Shown: in pieces, positions 51,880 through 60,176 of the stretch
How positions within the stretch are numbered: position 1 is the stretch's first letter
Layout: the number at the start of each line of letters is the position of its first letter
Assembly: GCF_017652985.1 (NCBI RefSeq)
Contig: NZ_JAGGDJ010000027.1
Location: 1 to 64,000 of the forward strand
Length of the DNA stretch: 64,000 bases
From: Paenibacillus artemisiicola
Lineage (GTDB): Bacteria > Bacillota > Bacilli > Paenibacillales > Paenibacillaceae
Reading direction: 5' to 3'
Translations under genes and position numbers: made by a program
The notes under the pieces: generated by a model
Seen by the model: the letters and a program-made list of their open reading frames with translations, nothing else
What the model was told of the DNA's origin: nothing
The model's database searches: none

Positions 51880-52347
51880 ATGTCCACGATCGTTGATTTT
51901 AAGCATGTGTCTGCGGCGGGTCTGGAAACCTCGCCGGTAGCCGAAGCGCTAGCCGGTATGCGTGCGAACGAGGCGCGTTACTTCATGAACAAATACAAGC
52001 ACGCCTTTACGGTCGTACCGGCCGCCGAAAGCCGGGAGACGCTTGATTATGTGGAACGGGTTTTGAAAGAAGAGCGCGGCATCGCGTTTGCGGCCCAACC
52101 GCTGGAAACCGCGCGTTTTCAAGTCGAAAATATCAGATGGGCCTTCGTCTTCTATGAGGACGGTCTAGCGGTCAACGTCCTGTATACGGTGGATGATCCC
52201 AAGAAGCGGGCCGTAGGGTTCAAGCTGTCCGAGGGGATGGAAGTGCCGAAGGAGCTGGAAGAGAAGAAGTTCAAATTCGCAAGACAGAAGTCCAAACTGG
52301 CCGGGACCATTCGAGGTTCGTTCTTCGTCATTAAAGGAGAGTATTGA
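51880..52347 (+). CDS. Unknown-family protein, paralogue A
   Basis: I do not recognise this 155-residue family. It begins MSTIVDFKHVSAAGLETSPV and ends in FFVIKGEY, with alternating hydrophobic residues, no signal or membrane segment and no cysteine, suggesting a soluble alpha/beta fold. The paralogue at 57566-58027 is about three-quarters identical by eye along its whole length. I chose ATG 51880, seven bases from GGAGG, over ATG 51874. It follows the GyrI-like gene in the WYL-linked operon. Confidence 0.75.
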   Translation: MSTIVDFKHVSAAGLETSPVAEALAGMRANEARYFMNKYKHAFTVVPAAESRETLDYVERVLKEERGIAFAAQPLETARFQVENIRWAFVFYEDGLAVNVLYTVDDPKKRAVGFKLSEGMEVPKELEEKKFKFARQKSKLAGTIRGSFFVIKGEY

Positions 52348-52417
52348 AGCGATCAAGCCGTCGGGACAAAGAATGACCCTGCGGCAAGCAAAATTCACAA
52401 AATTTAATCATGACGCT

Positions 52418-52445
52418 TGGCGGCCATAGAGCCGCCATTTTTTTT
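52418..52445 (+). terminator. Terminator after paralogue A
   Basis: A perfect 7-bp stem TGGCGGC/GCCGCCA with a six-base loop and eight T, about 70 bases after the stop. The rest of the 375-base gap to the YciI gene (52348-52722) holds no gene. Confidence 0.9.
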
Positions 52446-52594
52446 CGCCGATAGACCGGTATAGGGGAGACGGATCATCTTTTCTAAAGAGTGCGCCGAT
52501 CACATAGACAGGAACATCGCCCGCGTATACACTGGGTGTACATTCATGAAGGCGTCAGGGCGGGAACCCATGAAAGCGATCGCAAGAAGGGCAA

Positions 52595-52618
52595 TGTCGT
52601 CGTGAGGATGCAGGTCGA
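52595..52618 (+). promoter_or_regulatory. candidate ECF42-type promoter
   Basis: TGTCGT (52595-52600), 15 bases, CGA (52616-52618), 105 bases before the YciI gene. It resembles the TGTCGA and CGA promoter reported for Streptomyces ECF42 factors, with one -35 mismatch. I propose it only as a candidate autoregulatory site. Confidence 0.35.
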
Positions 52619-52722
52619 TGCGAAACAATTAAAAAAATTCAGCCTTGCTTGTAGAAATCGCCATACCTGAACCGACATCATAACGAATCCCAAATCCAAT
52701 GATGAAAGAGGAGGCGTTTTGC

Positions 52723-53067
52723 ATGAGTTACACGTTGATGTTTTTCGAGAGCCAGGAGGATTTTGCCGCACGGACGGACCCGGCGCGGCAGCAGGATTAC
52801 CTAGCCGGCTGGACGCACTACGTGCATGCGTTGCGGGAGGCTGGAATCGCGGTATTCGGTGCGGGGCTCCATGCCCCGGAGACGGCGGCCACGATGAAGC
52901 GCCGCGGCGGCGAGCTGGCGGTGCAGGACGGGCCATTCCCAGAGACGAAGGAGCAGCTCGGCGGGATCTTCGTGATCGATGTGCCGGACCTGGACACCGC
53001 CCTCTCGTGGGCGGCCCGAGGGCCGGTCGCGACGGTCGAGGTTCGGCAGAACCTTCCCGCGCTGTAG
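52723..53067 (+). CDS. YciI/DGPF family protein
   Basis: A 114-residue YCII-related protein. It has MSYTLMFFESQEDFAA at the start and the family motif QDGPFPETKEQLGGIFVIDV, which gives the DGPF name. The fold is a ferredoxin-like dimer. The gene is eight bases upstream of an ECF42-type sigma factor, the characteristic pairing in that group. AGAGGAGG precedes ATG 52723. Role in signalling is not established. Confidence 0.9.
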   Translation: MSYTLMFFESQEDFAARTDPARQQDYLAGWTHYVHALREAGIAVFGAGLHAPETAATMKRRGGELAVQDGPFPETKEQLGGIFVIDVPDLDTALSWAARGPVATVEVRQNLPAL

Positions 53068-53075
53068 TCCGCCCG

Positions 53076-54299
53076 ATGAGCGCGCATCAGGTCATTGAAG
53101 CAACGGCACGGGAGGCCTATGGGCGGCTGTTCGCCTACCTCGCCGTCCATTGGCGGGATCTGCAGGCGGTGGAGGATGCCCTCGGCGATGCGTTTGTCGC
53201 GGCGCTGGAGGCGTGGCCCCGGATCGGCGTGCCCGATAAGCCGGAGGCGTGGCTCATGACGGCCGCCCGCCGGCGGCTGATCGACCGTGCCCGGCATGCC
53301 CGCATCGCGGAGAACGCGCTGCCGACGCTCCATGCCCTGTCCGAGGACGCGCAGCGCCTGACGGCTTCGACCAACGCGTTCCCGGACGAACGGCTGCGGA
53401 TGATGTTCCTCTGTGCGCATCCGGCCATCGATCCCGTGATGCGGACGCCGTTGATGCTGCAAACCGTGCTTGGCCTTGATGCGGCTCGCATTGCGTCTGC
53501 CTTCGTCGTCAAGCCTTCGACCATGGGCCAGCGGCTGACGCGGGCAAAGGCCCACATTCGCGCCGAACGCCTCACGTTCGAAATGCCGGATGCCGCAGAA
53601 ATTCCGGAGCGTCTCGATGCCGTGCTGGAGGCGATCTATGCGGCGTACGGAAGCGGGTGGGACGAGGCCGCCATGGCCGGCTCGTCCGGTTGGCGATTGG
53701 CGGAGGAAGCGATCTATCTGGCCAGGCTGCTCGTCCAATTCACGCCGAACGAACCGGAGGCGTGCGGTCTGCTCGCCCTCATGCTGCACTGCGAGGCGCG
53801 CCGCGAAGCGCGGCAGGATGAGGAGGGGAATTACATCCCCCTCTCCGAGCAAGCCTGCGCGCGATGGGACCAACGCCGCATCCTGGAGGCGGAGCAATAT
53901 TTGCATATGGCCTCGCAAGCCGGCCGGATCGGTCGCTTTCAGCTCCTGGCCGCGATTCAATCGGTGCATGCGCAGCGGTTGCGGACGGGGCGAATCGAGT
54001 GGGAGGCGATCGCGCAGCTCTACGAGGGTCTCGTGCGGCTGCACCCTACGCTGGGCGCCATTGTCGGCCGGGCCGCGGCGGTCGCGGAGGCTTACGGCAC
54101 GGCGCGCGGCATGGCCTTGCTGGACGTCGTGCCGGCCGCCGAAGCGGCGGCTTACCAGCCCTATTGGGCGCTCGCGGGGCATTTGTACAAGCGCATGCAT
54201 CGCCGCGAAGAAGCCCGTTCGGCGTACGGCCGGGCGATCGGACTCAGCACGGATGCGGCCGTGCGGCAGTTTCTAAGCCGTCAAGCCGCCGAGATATAA
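53076..54299 (+). CDS. ECF42-type RNA polymerase sigma factor
   Basis: A 407-residue sigma factor. The sigma-2 region is near residues 10-75 (AVEDALGDAFVAALEAWP, then DKPEAWLMTAARRRLIDRA), sigma-4 is near 105-160 (STMGQRLTRAKAHIRA), and a long C-terminal helical, TPR-like DUF6596 extension fills the rest. That extension and the adjacent DGPF gene define ECF42, which lacks a classic anti-sigma. ATG 53076 has no obvious ribosome-binding site, so translation may be coupled to the YciI gene. Confidence 0.92.
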   Translation: MSAHQVIEATAREAYGRLFAYLAVHWRDLQAVEDALGDAFVAALEAWPRIGVPDKPEAWLMTAARRRLIDRARHARIAENALPTLHALSEDAQRLTASTNAFPDERLRMMFLCAHPAIDPVMRTPLMLQTVLGLDAARIASAFVVKPSTMGQRLTRAKAHIRAERLTFEMPDAAEIPERLDAVLEAIYAAYGSGWDEAAMAGSSGWRLAEEAIYLARLLVQFTPNEPEACGLLALMLHCEARREARQDEEGNYIPLSEQACARWDQRRILEAEQYLHMASQAGRIGRFQLLAAIQSVHAQRLRTGRIEWEAIAQLYEGLVRLHPTLGAIVGRAAAVAEAYGTARGMALLDVVPAAEAAAYQPYWALAGHLYKRMHRREEARSAYGRAIGLSTDAAVRQFLSRQAAEI

Positions 54300-54348
54300 C
54301 GCAGGTGGCTAACCGCGGCTAACGGCAGCCACGAAACGAAGATTTCCG

Positions 54349-54376
54349 AAAGGCACCTTGCCGAAGGTGCCTTTTT
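54349..54376 (+). terminator. Terminator after the sigma factor gene
   Basis: An 11-bp perfect stem AAAGGCACCTT/AAGGTGCCTTT with loop GCCG, then TT. Confidence 0.88.
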
Positions 54377-54485
54377 CGTTTTCCGTGGAAGGAAGCCGTG
54401 CCCGCCGGTCGAATAGTAATAGGAATATGCGGAAAGCGTTATCATGGAGAGCGAACATGCCTTTTCAAGCAAAGGAGATGAGCGT

Positions 54486-54926
54486 GTGCCGAACAAAAAG
54501 ACGAACCCTGCGGATGTGATCGGTTATTGCTGCCTGCGGTTCCCGGTGACGGATTTGAAGGCGTCCGTCGCGTTTTACGGCGAGGTGCTGGGCTATGACT
54601 TGGTATCGGCGGACTATGCGTTCGGCGAAGCGCATATTGCCCTGAAGAACGGCAATGGACCGAGTATTTTCCTGATGGAAACCAAGCCGGAAGCGATCGC
54701 GCCGCTGCGGTTTGAATTTCCGCGGCCCTTCTGGGTCACGAACGGCCAGAGGCAGGTGACGATGATCGAGCTGTTGACGAACGATCTGCTGGCGCTGCAT
54801 GAACGGGTTCAACAGGCCGGCGCCCGGATAGATGCGGAGCCTGCCTTTACGGAAGAATTCGGCTATTTCACGTTCTATGATCCGGACGGGCATTTTTTTC
54901 GGGCGGTGGAAGAGCGGGGCGAGTAA
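54486..54926 (+). CDS. VOC family (glyoxalase/dioxygenase-fold) protein
   Basis: A 146-residue vicinal-oxygen-chelate-fold protein. It has YCCLRFPVTDLKASVAFYGE at the start and FYDPDGHFFRAVEER at the end, the usual single-VOC pattern with a terminal metal-ligand Glu. Substrate is unknown; such proteins include glyoxalases and antibiotic-binding proteins. GTG 54486 is eight bases after AGGAG; the upstream ATG is unsupported. Confidence 0.85.
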   Translation: MPNKKTNPADVIGYCCLRFPVTDLKASVAFYGEVLGYDLVSADYAFGEAHIALKNGNGPSIFLMETKPEAIAPLRFEFPRPFWVTNGQRQVTMIELLTNDLLALHERVQQAGARIDAEPAFTEEFGYFTFYDPDGHFFRAVEERGE

Positions 54927-54954
54927 CGGCCGACGCTTGCGCGAACAGGCGCGG

Positions 54955-55923
54955 CTAATGGCGGACCGTAATAATCACGTTCCCCTTCTTGCGCTCGGTT
55001 TCCACGTACCTGTGCGCTTCCGGCAGGAGCTCCAGCGGGTAGCGGCGATCGATCACGGCCTTCAGCGTTCCGTGCTTCGCGAGCTCCATGAGAAAAGCCA
55101 AGTTCGCTTGGTTTTGCATCAGACCGGCCGTTGCGAAAACGGCCTTTTTGCCGTTCGTCAGGGACGTGCGCATCATCTGCAGCAGGATGGACAGGCTCGG
55201 CACGGTGGTCAGATAGAGGCCTTTGGCCGTAAGCGCGCGCTTGCAGGCCGGGAAGGAGCGTTTGCCTACGGCGTCTAATAGGACGTCATAGGCGGCATGC
55301 GCCTGCGTGAAGTCCTCCCGGGTATAATCTACGACGTCATCCGCGCCCGCTTGGCGGACCAACGCCTCGTTGGCGGCCGAGCAGACGCCGGTGACTTCCG
55401 CGCCGTAGTACTTGGCTAATTGCACGGCGTAGATGCCGACGGCCCCGGAGGCGCCGTTGATCAGCACGCGCTGACCGCTCCGCAACTTGGCCTTGTCTCG
55501 CAGAAACGTCAATGCGGTCGCGCCCCCGTCGCAGATGGCCACGGCTTCCTCATACGCGATGTTGTCCGGTATGCGCGCGAGCGGGCTGTCTTCGGGCAGA
55601 CATTTATAGTCGGCGTACGCGCCGAAGGTTTTGGGACTGAGCCCGAGCACGCGGTCCCCCGGTTTAAAGCGCGTGACCTCCTTGCCGACCGCTTCGACCA
55701 CGCCGGCTAATTCGGTGCCGCCGATGCCGAATCTCGGTTTGGACAGCCCGTAGAGCCACTTGATCATCACGGGGTCGCCCTTGCGAAACGCGCAGTCCGA
55801 CGGTCCGGCCTTCGAGGCGTGGATTCGAATGAGCACGTCTGTGCGACCGGGCGACGGCGTCGCGACTTCCTGCAGGGCAAGCACGTCCGGCGCACCATAC
55901 GCGCGTTGAACCATGGCTTTCAT
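54955..55923 (-). CDS. NAD(P)-dependent quinone oxidoreductase-like (MDR superfamily)
   Basis: A 322-residue medium-chain dehydrogenase/reductase of the quinone oxidoreductase branch. The N-terminal catalytic domain begins MKAMVQRAYGAPDVL. The Rossmann fold carries INGASGAVGIYAVQLAKYYG. The catalytic-zinc cysteine and histidine pattern of alcohol dehydrogenases is absent, so a zinc-independent quinone or enone reductase is most likely. GGAGGG precedes the ATG. It is divergent from the Crp/Fnr gene across 109 bases and may be its target. Confidence 0.88.
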   Translation of the reverse strand: MKAMVQRAYGAPDVLALQEVATPSPGRTDVLIRIHASKAGPSDCAFRKGDPVMIKWLYGLSKPRFGIGGTELAGVVEAVGKEVTRFKPGDRVLGLSPKTFGAYADYKCLPEDSPLARIPDNIAYEEAVAICDGGATALTFLRDKAKLRSGQRVLINGASGAVGIYAVQLAKYYGAEVTGVCSAANEALVRQAGADDVVDYTREDFTQAHAAYDVLLDAVGKRSFPACKRALTAKGLYLTTVPSLSILLQMMRTSLTNGKKAVFATAGLMQNQANLAFLMELAKHGTLKAVIDRRYPLELLPEAHRYVETERKKGNVIITVRH

Positions 55924-56032
55924 GCGTTTCCCTCCGGTATTTGTTATCGTTTTACGGCAGCGGACGTTTACAGGAGATGCCCTCTTGTTAGAAAATGGAT
56001 AGAGAACGAACGGACGAAGAGGGGATGGAGCG

Positions 56033-56629
56033 ATGCGGGACCTCTTATATGCGTACTTGTCGAAATGGACTTCTCTTCAGGAGGACGAACAAAGGGCCAT
56101 CGTGAACGAGATTCGCGTCGAGGCCTTCAAGAAGGGCACTGTGCTGATCCGGCAGGGAGAGGAGCCGGCCTATTGTTATTTCATCCTGAAGGGCTGCGTC
56201 AGGGAGTACGCGATCGACGAAGCGGGGAATGAAGTCACGTCGAACTTCTACACCGAAGAGCAGGCTATCGCGATCTTCAACCATCACAAGGCGGACAAGT
56301 CGTCCCCCTGCACCTTCATCTGCGCGGAAGATTCGGCCATGGTCGTCGGCGACCTGGACACGGAGCAGGACATGTACGACAAGCATCCCCAGCTGGAAAC
56401 GATGACGCGCCGGATGATCGAAGCGAACTTCGGTCAGGTCCGGGAGGAATTCGCGGCGTTCCTCGCTTCGTCGCCCGAAGAACGTTTCCGGACGCTGCTC
56501 CGGAGACGGCCGTCGCTCCTCGACCGCGTCCCCCAGCATCAATTGGCCAGCTATCTCGGCATGACGCCGGAGTCGCTGAGCCGGATCAAGAAGCGAATCG
56601 GCCAAGGCTCCGCTGATCCGACGACCTGA
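56033..56629 (+). CDS. Crp/Fnr family transcriptional regulator
   Basis: A 198-residue regulator. The N-terminal cyclic-nucleotide-binding-like beta roll (KKGTVLIRQGEEPAYCYFIL, then GCVREYAIDEAGNE) and a long dimer helix lead to a C-terminal HTH (HQLASYLGMTPESLSRIKKR). The usual cAMP-contacting residues are not obvious, so the effector is unknown. The ATG follows AGAGGGG. Probably regulates the divergent oxidoreductase or the downstream GNAT gene. Confidence 0.9.
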   Translation: MRDLLYAYLSKWTSLQEDEQRAIVNEIRVEAFKKGTVLIRQGEEPAYCYFILKGCVREYAIDEAGNEVTSNFYTEEQAIAIFNHHKADKSSPCTFICAEDSAMVVGDLDTEQDMYDKHPQLETMTRRMIEANFGQVREEFAAFLASSPEERFRTLLRRRPSLLDRVPQHQLASYLGMTPESLSRIKKRIGQGSADPTT

Positions 56630-56698
56630 TTGTAGGCCTATACGATGAAAAACTGCTTGCGGAAGGTTAAGTACTGGTTACAGTCTAACGAGGGAAAG

Positions 56699-56738
56699 GT
56701 TCGCGCGCATTGACTTAAGTCAAGGGACGAGCGCGAAC
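56699..56738. promoter_or_regulatory. Nested palindrome with FNR-type operator geometry
   Basis: The 14-base perfect palindrome TTGACTTAAGTCAA (56710-56723) has the TTGAN-N4-NTCAA layout of Crp/Fnr operators (FNR: TTGAT-N4-ATCAA). It is enclosed by an outer inverted repeat GTTCGCGC/GCGCGAAC (56699-56706 and 56731-56738). It lies 70 bases after the Crp/Fnr gene and before the GNAT gene. Confidence 0.65.
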
Positions 56739-56779
56739 GTTAGCCGAAGGATCATATCGAATTCGAGGAGGTAGCCGCC

Positions 56780-57394
56780 ATGCCGATGACGGAGGACCGC
56801 ATCACGATCGTACCCGCGAACGAGGCGTCTTGGGAGGACTTGGAACAGGTGCTGGGACCGGTGAAATGCCATTCGGACCGGTGCTATTGCCAGCGGCACA
56901 AGATTTTGAGCGCGGAGTGGCGCCGGATCGATGACGACGAACGCGCCTTCCTGCTGCGCGCGCAGACCAACTGCGGCAGCCCGGAGGCGGACACGACCAG
57001 CGGCCTGGTCGCGTACCTGGACGATGAACCCGTCGGCTGGGCCGCGATCGAGCCGCGCGGGGTCTTCGCTAATCTGCTGAGGAGCCGCATCCTCTGGGCG
57101 GGGCGGGACGAGGACAAGCAGGACGAAGGCGTCTGGGCCGTCACCTGTTTCATCGTGCGCAAGGGCTATCGCCGGCGCGGCATCATGTACGCGCTCACGC
57201 AAGCGGCGGCGGACTTCGCGCGGCAGCGGGGCGCCCGCGCCCTCGAAGGGTATCCCATGAGCACCGTGCCCGGCAAGGAGATTACATGGGGCGAGCTCCA
57301 CGTCGGCAGCCGGAATGCTTTCGCCGCGGCCGGCTTCCGCGAGGTGACCCATCCGACGCTTCGGCGGTTCGTGATGCGGGTGGATTTTGAATAG
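56780..57394 (+). CDS. GNAT family N-acetyltransferase
   Basis: A 204-residue acetyltransferase. The acetyl-CoA loop is visible as FIVRKGYRRRGIMYALTQAA near residues 120-140, with the preceding beta strand VWAVTC. Substrate is unknown. GAGGAGG precedes the ATG. The upstream region holds a perfect palindrome with Crp/Fnr operator geometry. Confidence 0.87.
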   Translation: MPMTEDRITIVPANEASWEDLEQVLGPVKCHSDRCYCQRHKILSAEWRRIDDDERAFLLRAQTNCGSPEADTTSGLVAYLDDEPVGWAAIEPRGVFANLLRSRILWAGRDEDKQDEGVWAVTCFIVRKGYRRRGIMYALTQAAADFARQRGARALEGYPMSTVPGKEITWGELHVGSRNAFAAAGFREVTHPTLRRFVMRVDFE

Positions 57395-57565
57395 CGGCTA
57401 AGCTAGGAGCGCGTATGACTCGGCGGCCACTAGAATTGGCAAATCTCGCTCTATGGAGAGGGTTTCCACCCGCCTGCGCCGAAATAGGTGTCGAATCTTG
57501 GTGTTCTTCTCTAGCAGTCTAGGCGAACGCCGGTTGGGCATAATGAGAGAGTAGGAGGGATGGCA

Positions 57566-58027
57566 ATGGCGTATACCGTTGATTTCAAAACCGTGTCCAC
57601 GGTCGGGCTGGAGTCCTCGCCGGTGGCCGAGGCGCTGGCCGGCTTGCGCGCGAACGAGGCCCGCTATTTCATGAACAAATACAAGCACGAATTCACGGTG
57701 GTGCCCGCGAGCGAGAGCCAGGAGACGCTGGACTACGTGAACCGCGTGCTGCAGGAGCGCGATATCGCGTTTGCGGCCAAGCCGCTGGAGACGTCGCGGT
57801 TTCAAGTGGAAACTATCAAGTTCGCCTACGTCTTCTACGAGGACGGGCTGTCGATCAATGTCATGTACACGGTGGACGACGCGAAGAAGCGGGCCGTCGG
57901 GTTCAAGCTGTCCGAGGGCATGGACGTGCCGAAGGAGCTGGAAGGGAAGTTCAAGTTCGCGACGCAGAAGTCCAAGCTCGCCGGCATCATTCGGGGTTCT
58001 TACTTCGTCGTCAAAGGCGAATACTAA
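57566..58027 (+). CDS. Unknown-family protein, paralogue B
   Basis: A 153-residue paralogue of the protein at 51880-52347, about three-quarters identical by eye. The block EARYFMNKYKH and the C-terminal KLAG-IRGS-FV-KGEY pattern are shared. No signal, membrane segment or known motif is visible. ATG 57566 is seven bases from AGGAGG. Unlike paralogue A, it lacks the WYL-linked promoter block and stands alone between the GNAT and thioesterase genes. Confidence 0.75.
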   Translation: MAYTVDFKTVSTVGLESSPVAEALAGLRANEARYFMNKYKHEFTVVPASESQETLDYVNRVLQERDIAFAAKPLETSRFQVETIKFAYVFYEDGLSINVMYTVDDAKKRAVGFKLSEGMDVPKELEGKFKFATQKSKLAGIIRGSYFVVKGEY

Positions 58028-58069
58028 GCCTTCGAGCCTGAACGCGCAAGCCGCATGCACGTCATGTAC

Positions 58070-58102
58070 AAGCCTCTATTCCTACACCGGAATAGAGGCT
58101 TT
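58070..58102 (+). terminator. Terminator after paralogue B
   Basis: A perfect 13-bp stem AAGCCTCTATTCC/GGAATAGAGGCTT with loop TACACC; the T-run is short (TTTG). Confidence 0.8.
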
Positions 58103-58320
58103 GTTCGTGAGGTCTCCGACGCCTCGGGCAGCCGGCACAAGTCGCGCTTATGATACGGAGGCGAGCGGATTCGCGATCGGGGGCGAAAAAGCGGTACAAT
58201 ACAAGGGACACGCCATTCCCGAGCAGATGGCCGCCGAAAGCAGGAAACGCAGCCTCAGCGAAATCATCGAAACCGGCAAAACCGGCAATACCAGCGAAAC
58301 CAGTGAAGGAGATTTTCAAA

Positions 58321-58749
58321 ATGAACCACATCCAAGACAACCGCTTCATGTTAAGCGAAGACGTCGATTACGAACAAACGATGTTCGGCGCGCTCGGCAT
58401 GCAGATTACCGAATGCACGGGGGACCGCGTCGTGGCGACGATGCCCGTCGGTCCGGCGACCCGCCAATACTTCGGCGCGCTGCACGGCGGCGCGTCCGTG
58501 GCGCTGGCCGAGACGGTCGCGAGCGTGGGCACCTACCAGCTCATCGACAAGGAGAACCAGCTGGCCGTCGGCATGGAGATCAACGCGAACCATATCCGCT
58601 CGAAGCGGGACGGCATCGTGACCGCCGTGGCGACGCCGCTGCACAAGGGGCGTACGACGATGGTTTGGGACATCAAGATTTCGGACGAGGACGACCGGCT
58701 GATCTGCGTCTCCCGCTGCACCGTCGGCATCATTCCGAGAGCGCGCTAG
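58321..58749 (+). CDS. PaaI-type hotdog-fold thioesterase
   Basis: A 142-residue hotdog thioesterase. The core motif YFGALHGGASVALAETVAS contains the HGG typical of PaaI/YbdB-type acyl-CoA hydrolases, followed by INANHIRSKRDG. Substrate is unknown. ATG 58321 follows AAGGAG; the frame opens 57 codons earlier but that part is low-complexity. It is followed by the convergent SDR gene. Confidence 0.88.
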   Translation: MNHIQDNRFMLSEDVDYEQTMFGALGMQITECTGDRVVATMPVGPATRQYFGALHGGASVALAETVASVGTYQLIDKENQLAVGMEINANHIRSKRDGIVTAVATPLHKGRTTMVWDIKISDEDDRLICVSRCTVGIIPRAR

Positions 58750-58922
58750 CCGGATCGGAAACGCCCTGGAAGGCCGATAAATGCCGATTAAGCCCGTGGA
58801 AAGCGATAATAGCCGAAAAGCCGATGAAAGCTCCCTCAAGCGAGGGAGCTTTTGCTTTTCTAATATGAATCGGAAGGTCTCTGTCAGGCCTCTCGATGCA
58901 TCCGGCACAGCGGCAAGCACCG

Positions 58923-59684
58923 TTATTCAATGCTGCTTTTCAAAGCTTGATACATGTTGGCCGTGTGCTGGTCGACCTCGTCCCGCGGCATGCGCAGGCG
59001 GCCGACGGAGGAACCGTAGCCGATCTCCGGCTGGCCTTTCTCCAGGCCCTTGAAGATCCCGTCCGCGAACGCATCGAGCGGTTCGCCGTGGACATGCAGC
59101 CCCGTACCGCCCAGATCCGTATTGACGGCCGGAGGCGCCACTTCGATGACCTCGACGGACGTCTCCGCGAGCTGATGCCGCAAACTCACGGTGAAGGAGT
59201 GGAGCGCCGCCTTAGTGGCGGAATAGACCGGCGCGATCGCGAGCGGGGTAAACGCCAGCCCCGACGTCACGTTGATGATCGCCGCCGAATCTTTCGCGGC
59301 GAAGTGGGGCGCGAACAGCATGGCGAGATGGATCGGCGCTTCGAGATTCGTGGCGATCTCGCCGGCGTAATGCGGCCAATTGTCCTTGGCATCGGCCTTC
59401 AGCACGTGAAAGCGCTGCTGGATCCCGGCGTTGTTCACCAGGACGTTCACGTCCGGGTAGTGCGTCGTGGCCCACTCGAACAAGGCCGCGCGCTCGGATT
59501 CGCCGTCCAGATTCGCCGCATGCGTCACGAGGCCGGGGACCTGCTCCTTCGCCTGCCGTAGGACGTGCTCGCGCCGGCCGGTCACGATGACCGTGTTTCC
59601 CGCTTTCACGAAGCGTTCCGCGAAGGCGAGTCCGATGCCGGAACCTCCGCCTGTGATCAGGATCGTATTTCCCGTGAGTTTCAT
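58923..59684 (-). CDS. Short-chain dehydrogenase/reductase
   Basis: A 253-residue SDR of the DltE-like branch. It has ILITGGGSGIGLAFAERF for NAD(P) binding, NVLVNNAGIQ, a serine in INVTSG, and the catalytic Tyr-X3-Lys in PVYSATKAALHSF. Substrate is unknown. ATG 59684 starts MKLTGNTILIT, the usual SDR position; the longer frame to 59846 adds 54 residues with no family match. Confidence 0.92.
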   Translation of the reverse strand: MKLTGNTILITGGGSGIGLAFAERFVKAGNTVIVTGRREHVLRQAKEQVPGLVTHAANLDGESERAALFEWATTHYPDVNVLVNNAGIQQRFHVLKADAKDNWPHYAGEIATNLEAPIHLAMLFAPHFAAKDSAAIINVTSGLAFTPLAIAPVYSATKAALHSFTVSLRHQLAETSVEVIEVAPPAVNTDLGGTGLHVHGEPLDAFADGIFKGLEKGQPEIGYGSSVGRLRMPRDEVDQHTANMYQALKSSIE

Positions 59685-60176
59685 GGGCAGTTCCTCTTTT
59701 CTAACGAAATTTTTGCTTACGGCCGTGCTTGGCAAGCCGGCATGCAGGGGCGGGAGCTGGCGCATGGATGCGAATTCCGGCATGCTTGTCCCGCAGCGGC
59801 CCGCGATCTTCGGAAGCAATCCTGTGCTCCGCCGCAGGAAACGCATCCTGCTGTTACCAATAGGATACGCCTTGCACCGCGGTTCAAGTCAACAAATTTT
59901 CGTTCGCCGCCGGAGCGAGGGGACCCGTCGCGCTGGGAGACGCCCTGTCCTTTTACCCTGATTCAGGGCCGTACCCCGAAAATTCATAGTCTATTAGTCC
60001 CTTATACCCCAAAAATCTAACGTTTGTTGACTGCATTCTCAAGTTTGTTGTCTAGAAGAGGGCATGCCATATTCTTTACAATTACATCAATCGGATACTG
60101 AATGCGCTTACTGAAAGCGCGTGCTGAAAGCGTGTACACCTGTGAAACGCAAGCAAAAGCAAGGAGTGGGGCGAAT
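59685..60176. other. Intergenic region between SDR and sugar-transport genes
   Basis: About 490 bases without a credible gene; the SDR and permease frames extend into it without a ribosome-binding site. It should hold divergent promoters. The best candidate for the transporter operon is TTGTCT (60048-60053), 16 bases, TATTCT (60070-60075). A short palindrome CCCTGATTCAGGG lies at 59956-59968. I see no cre-like site with certainty. Confidence 0.5.
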
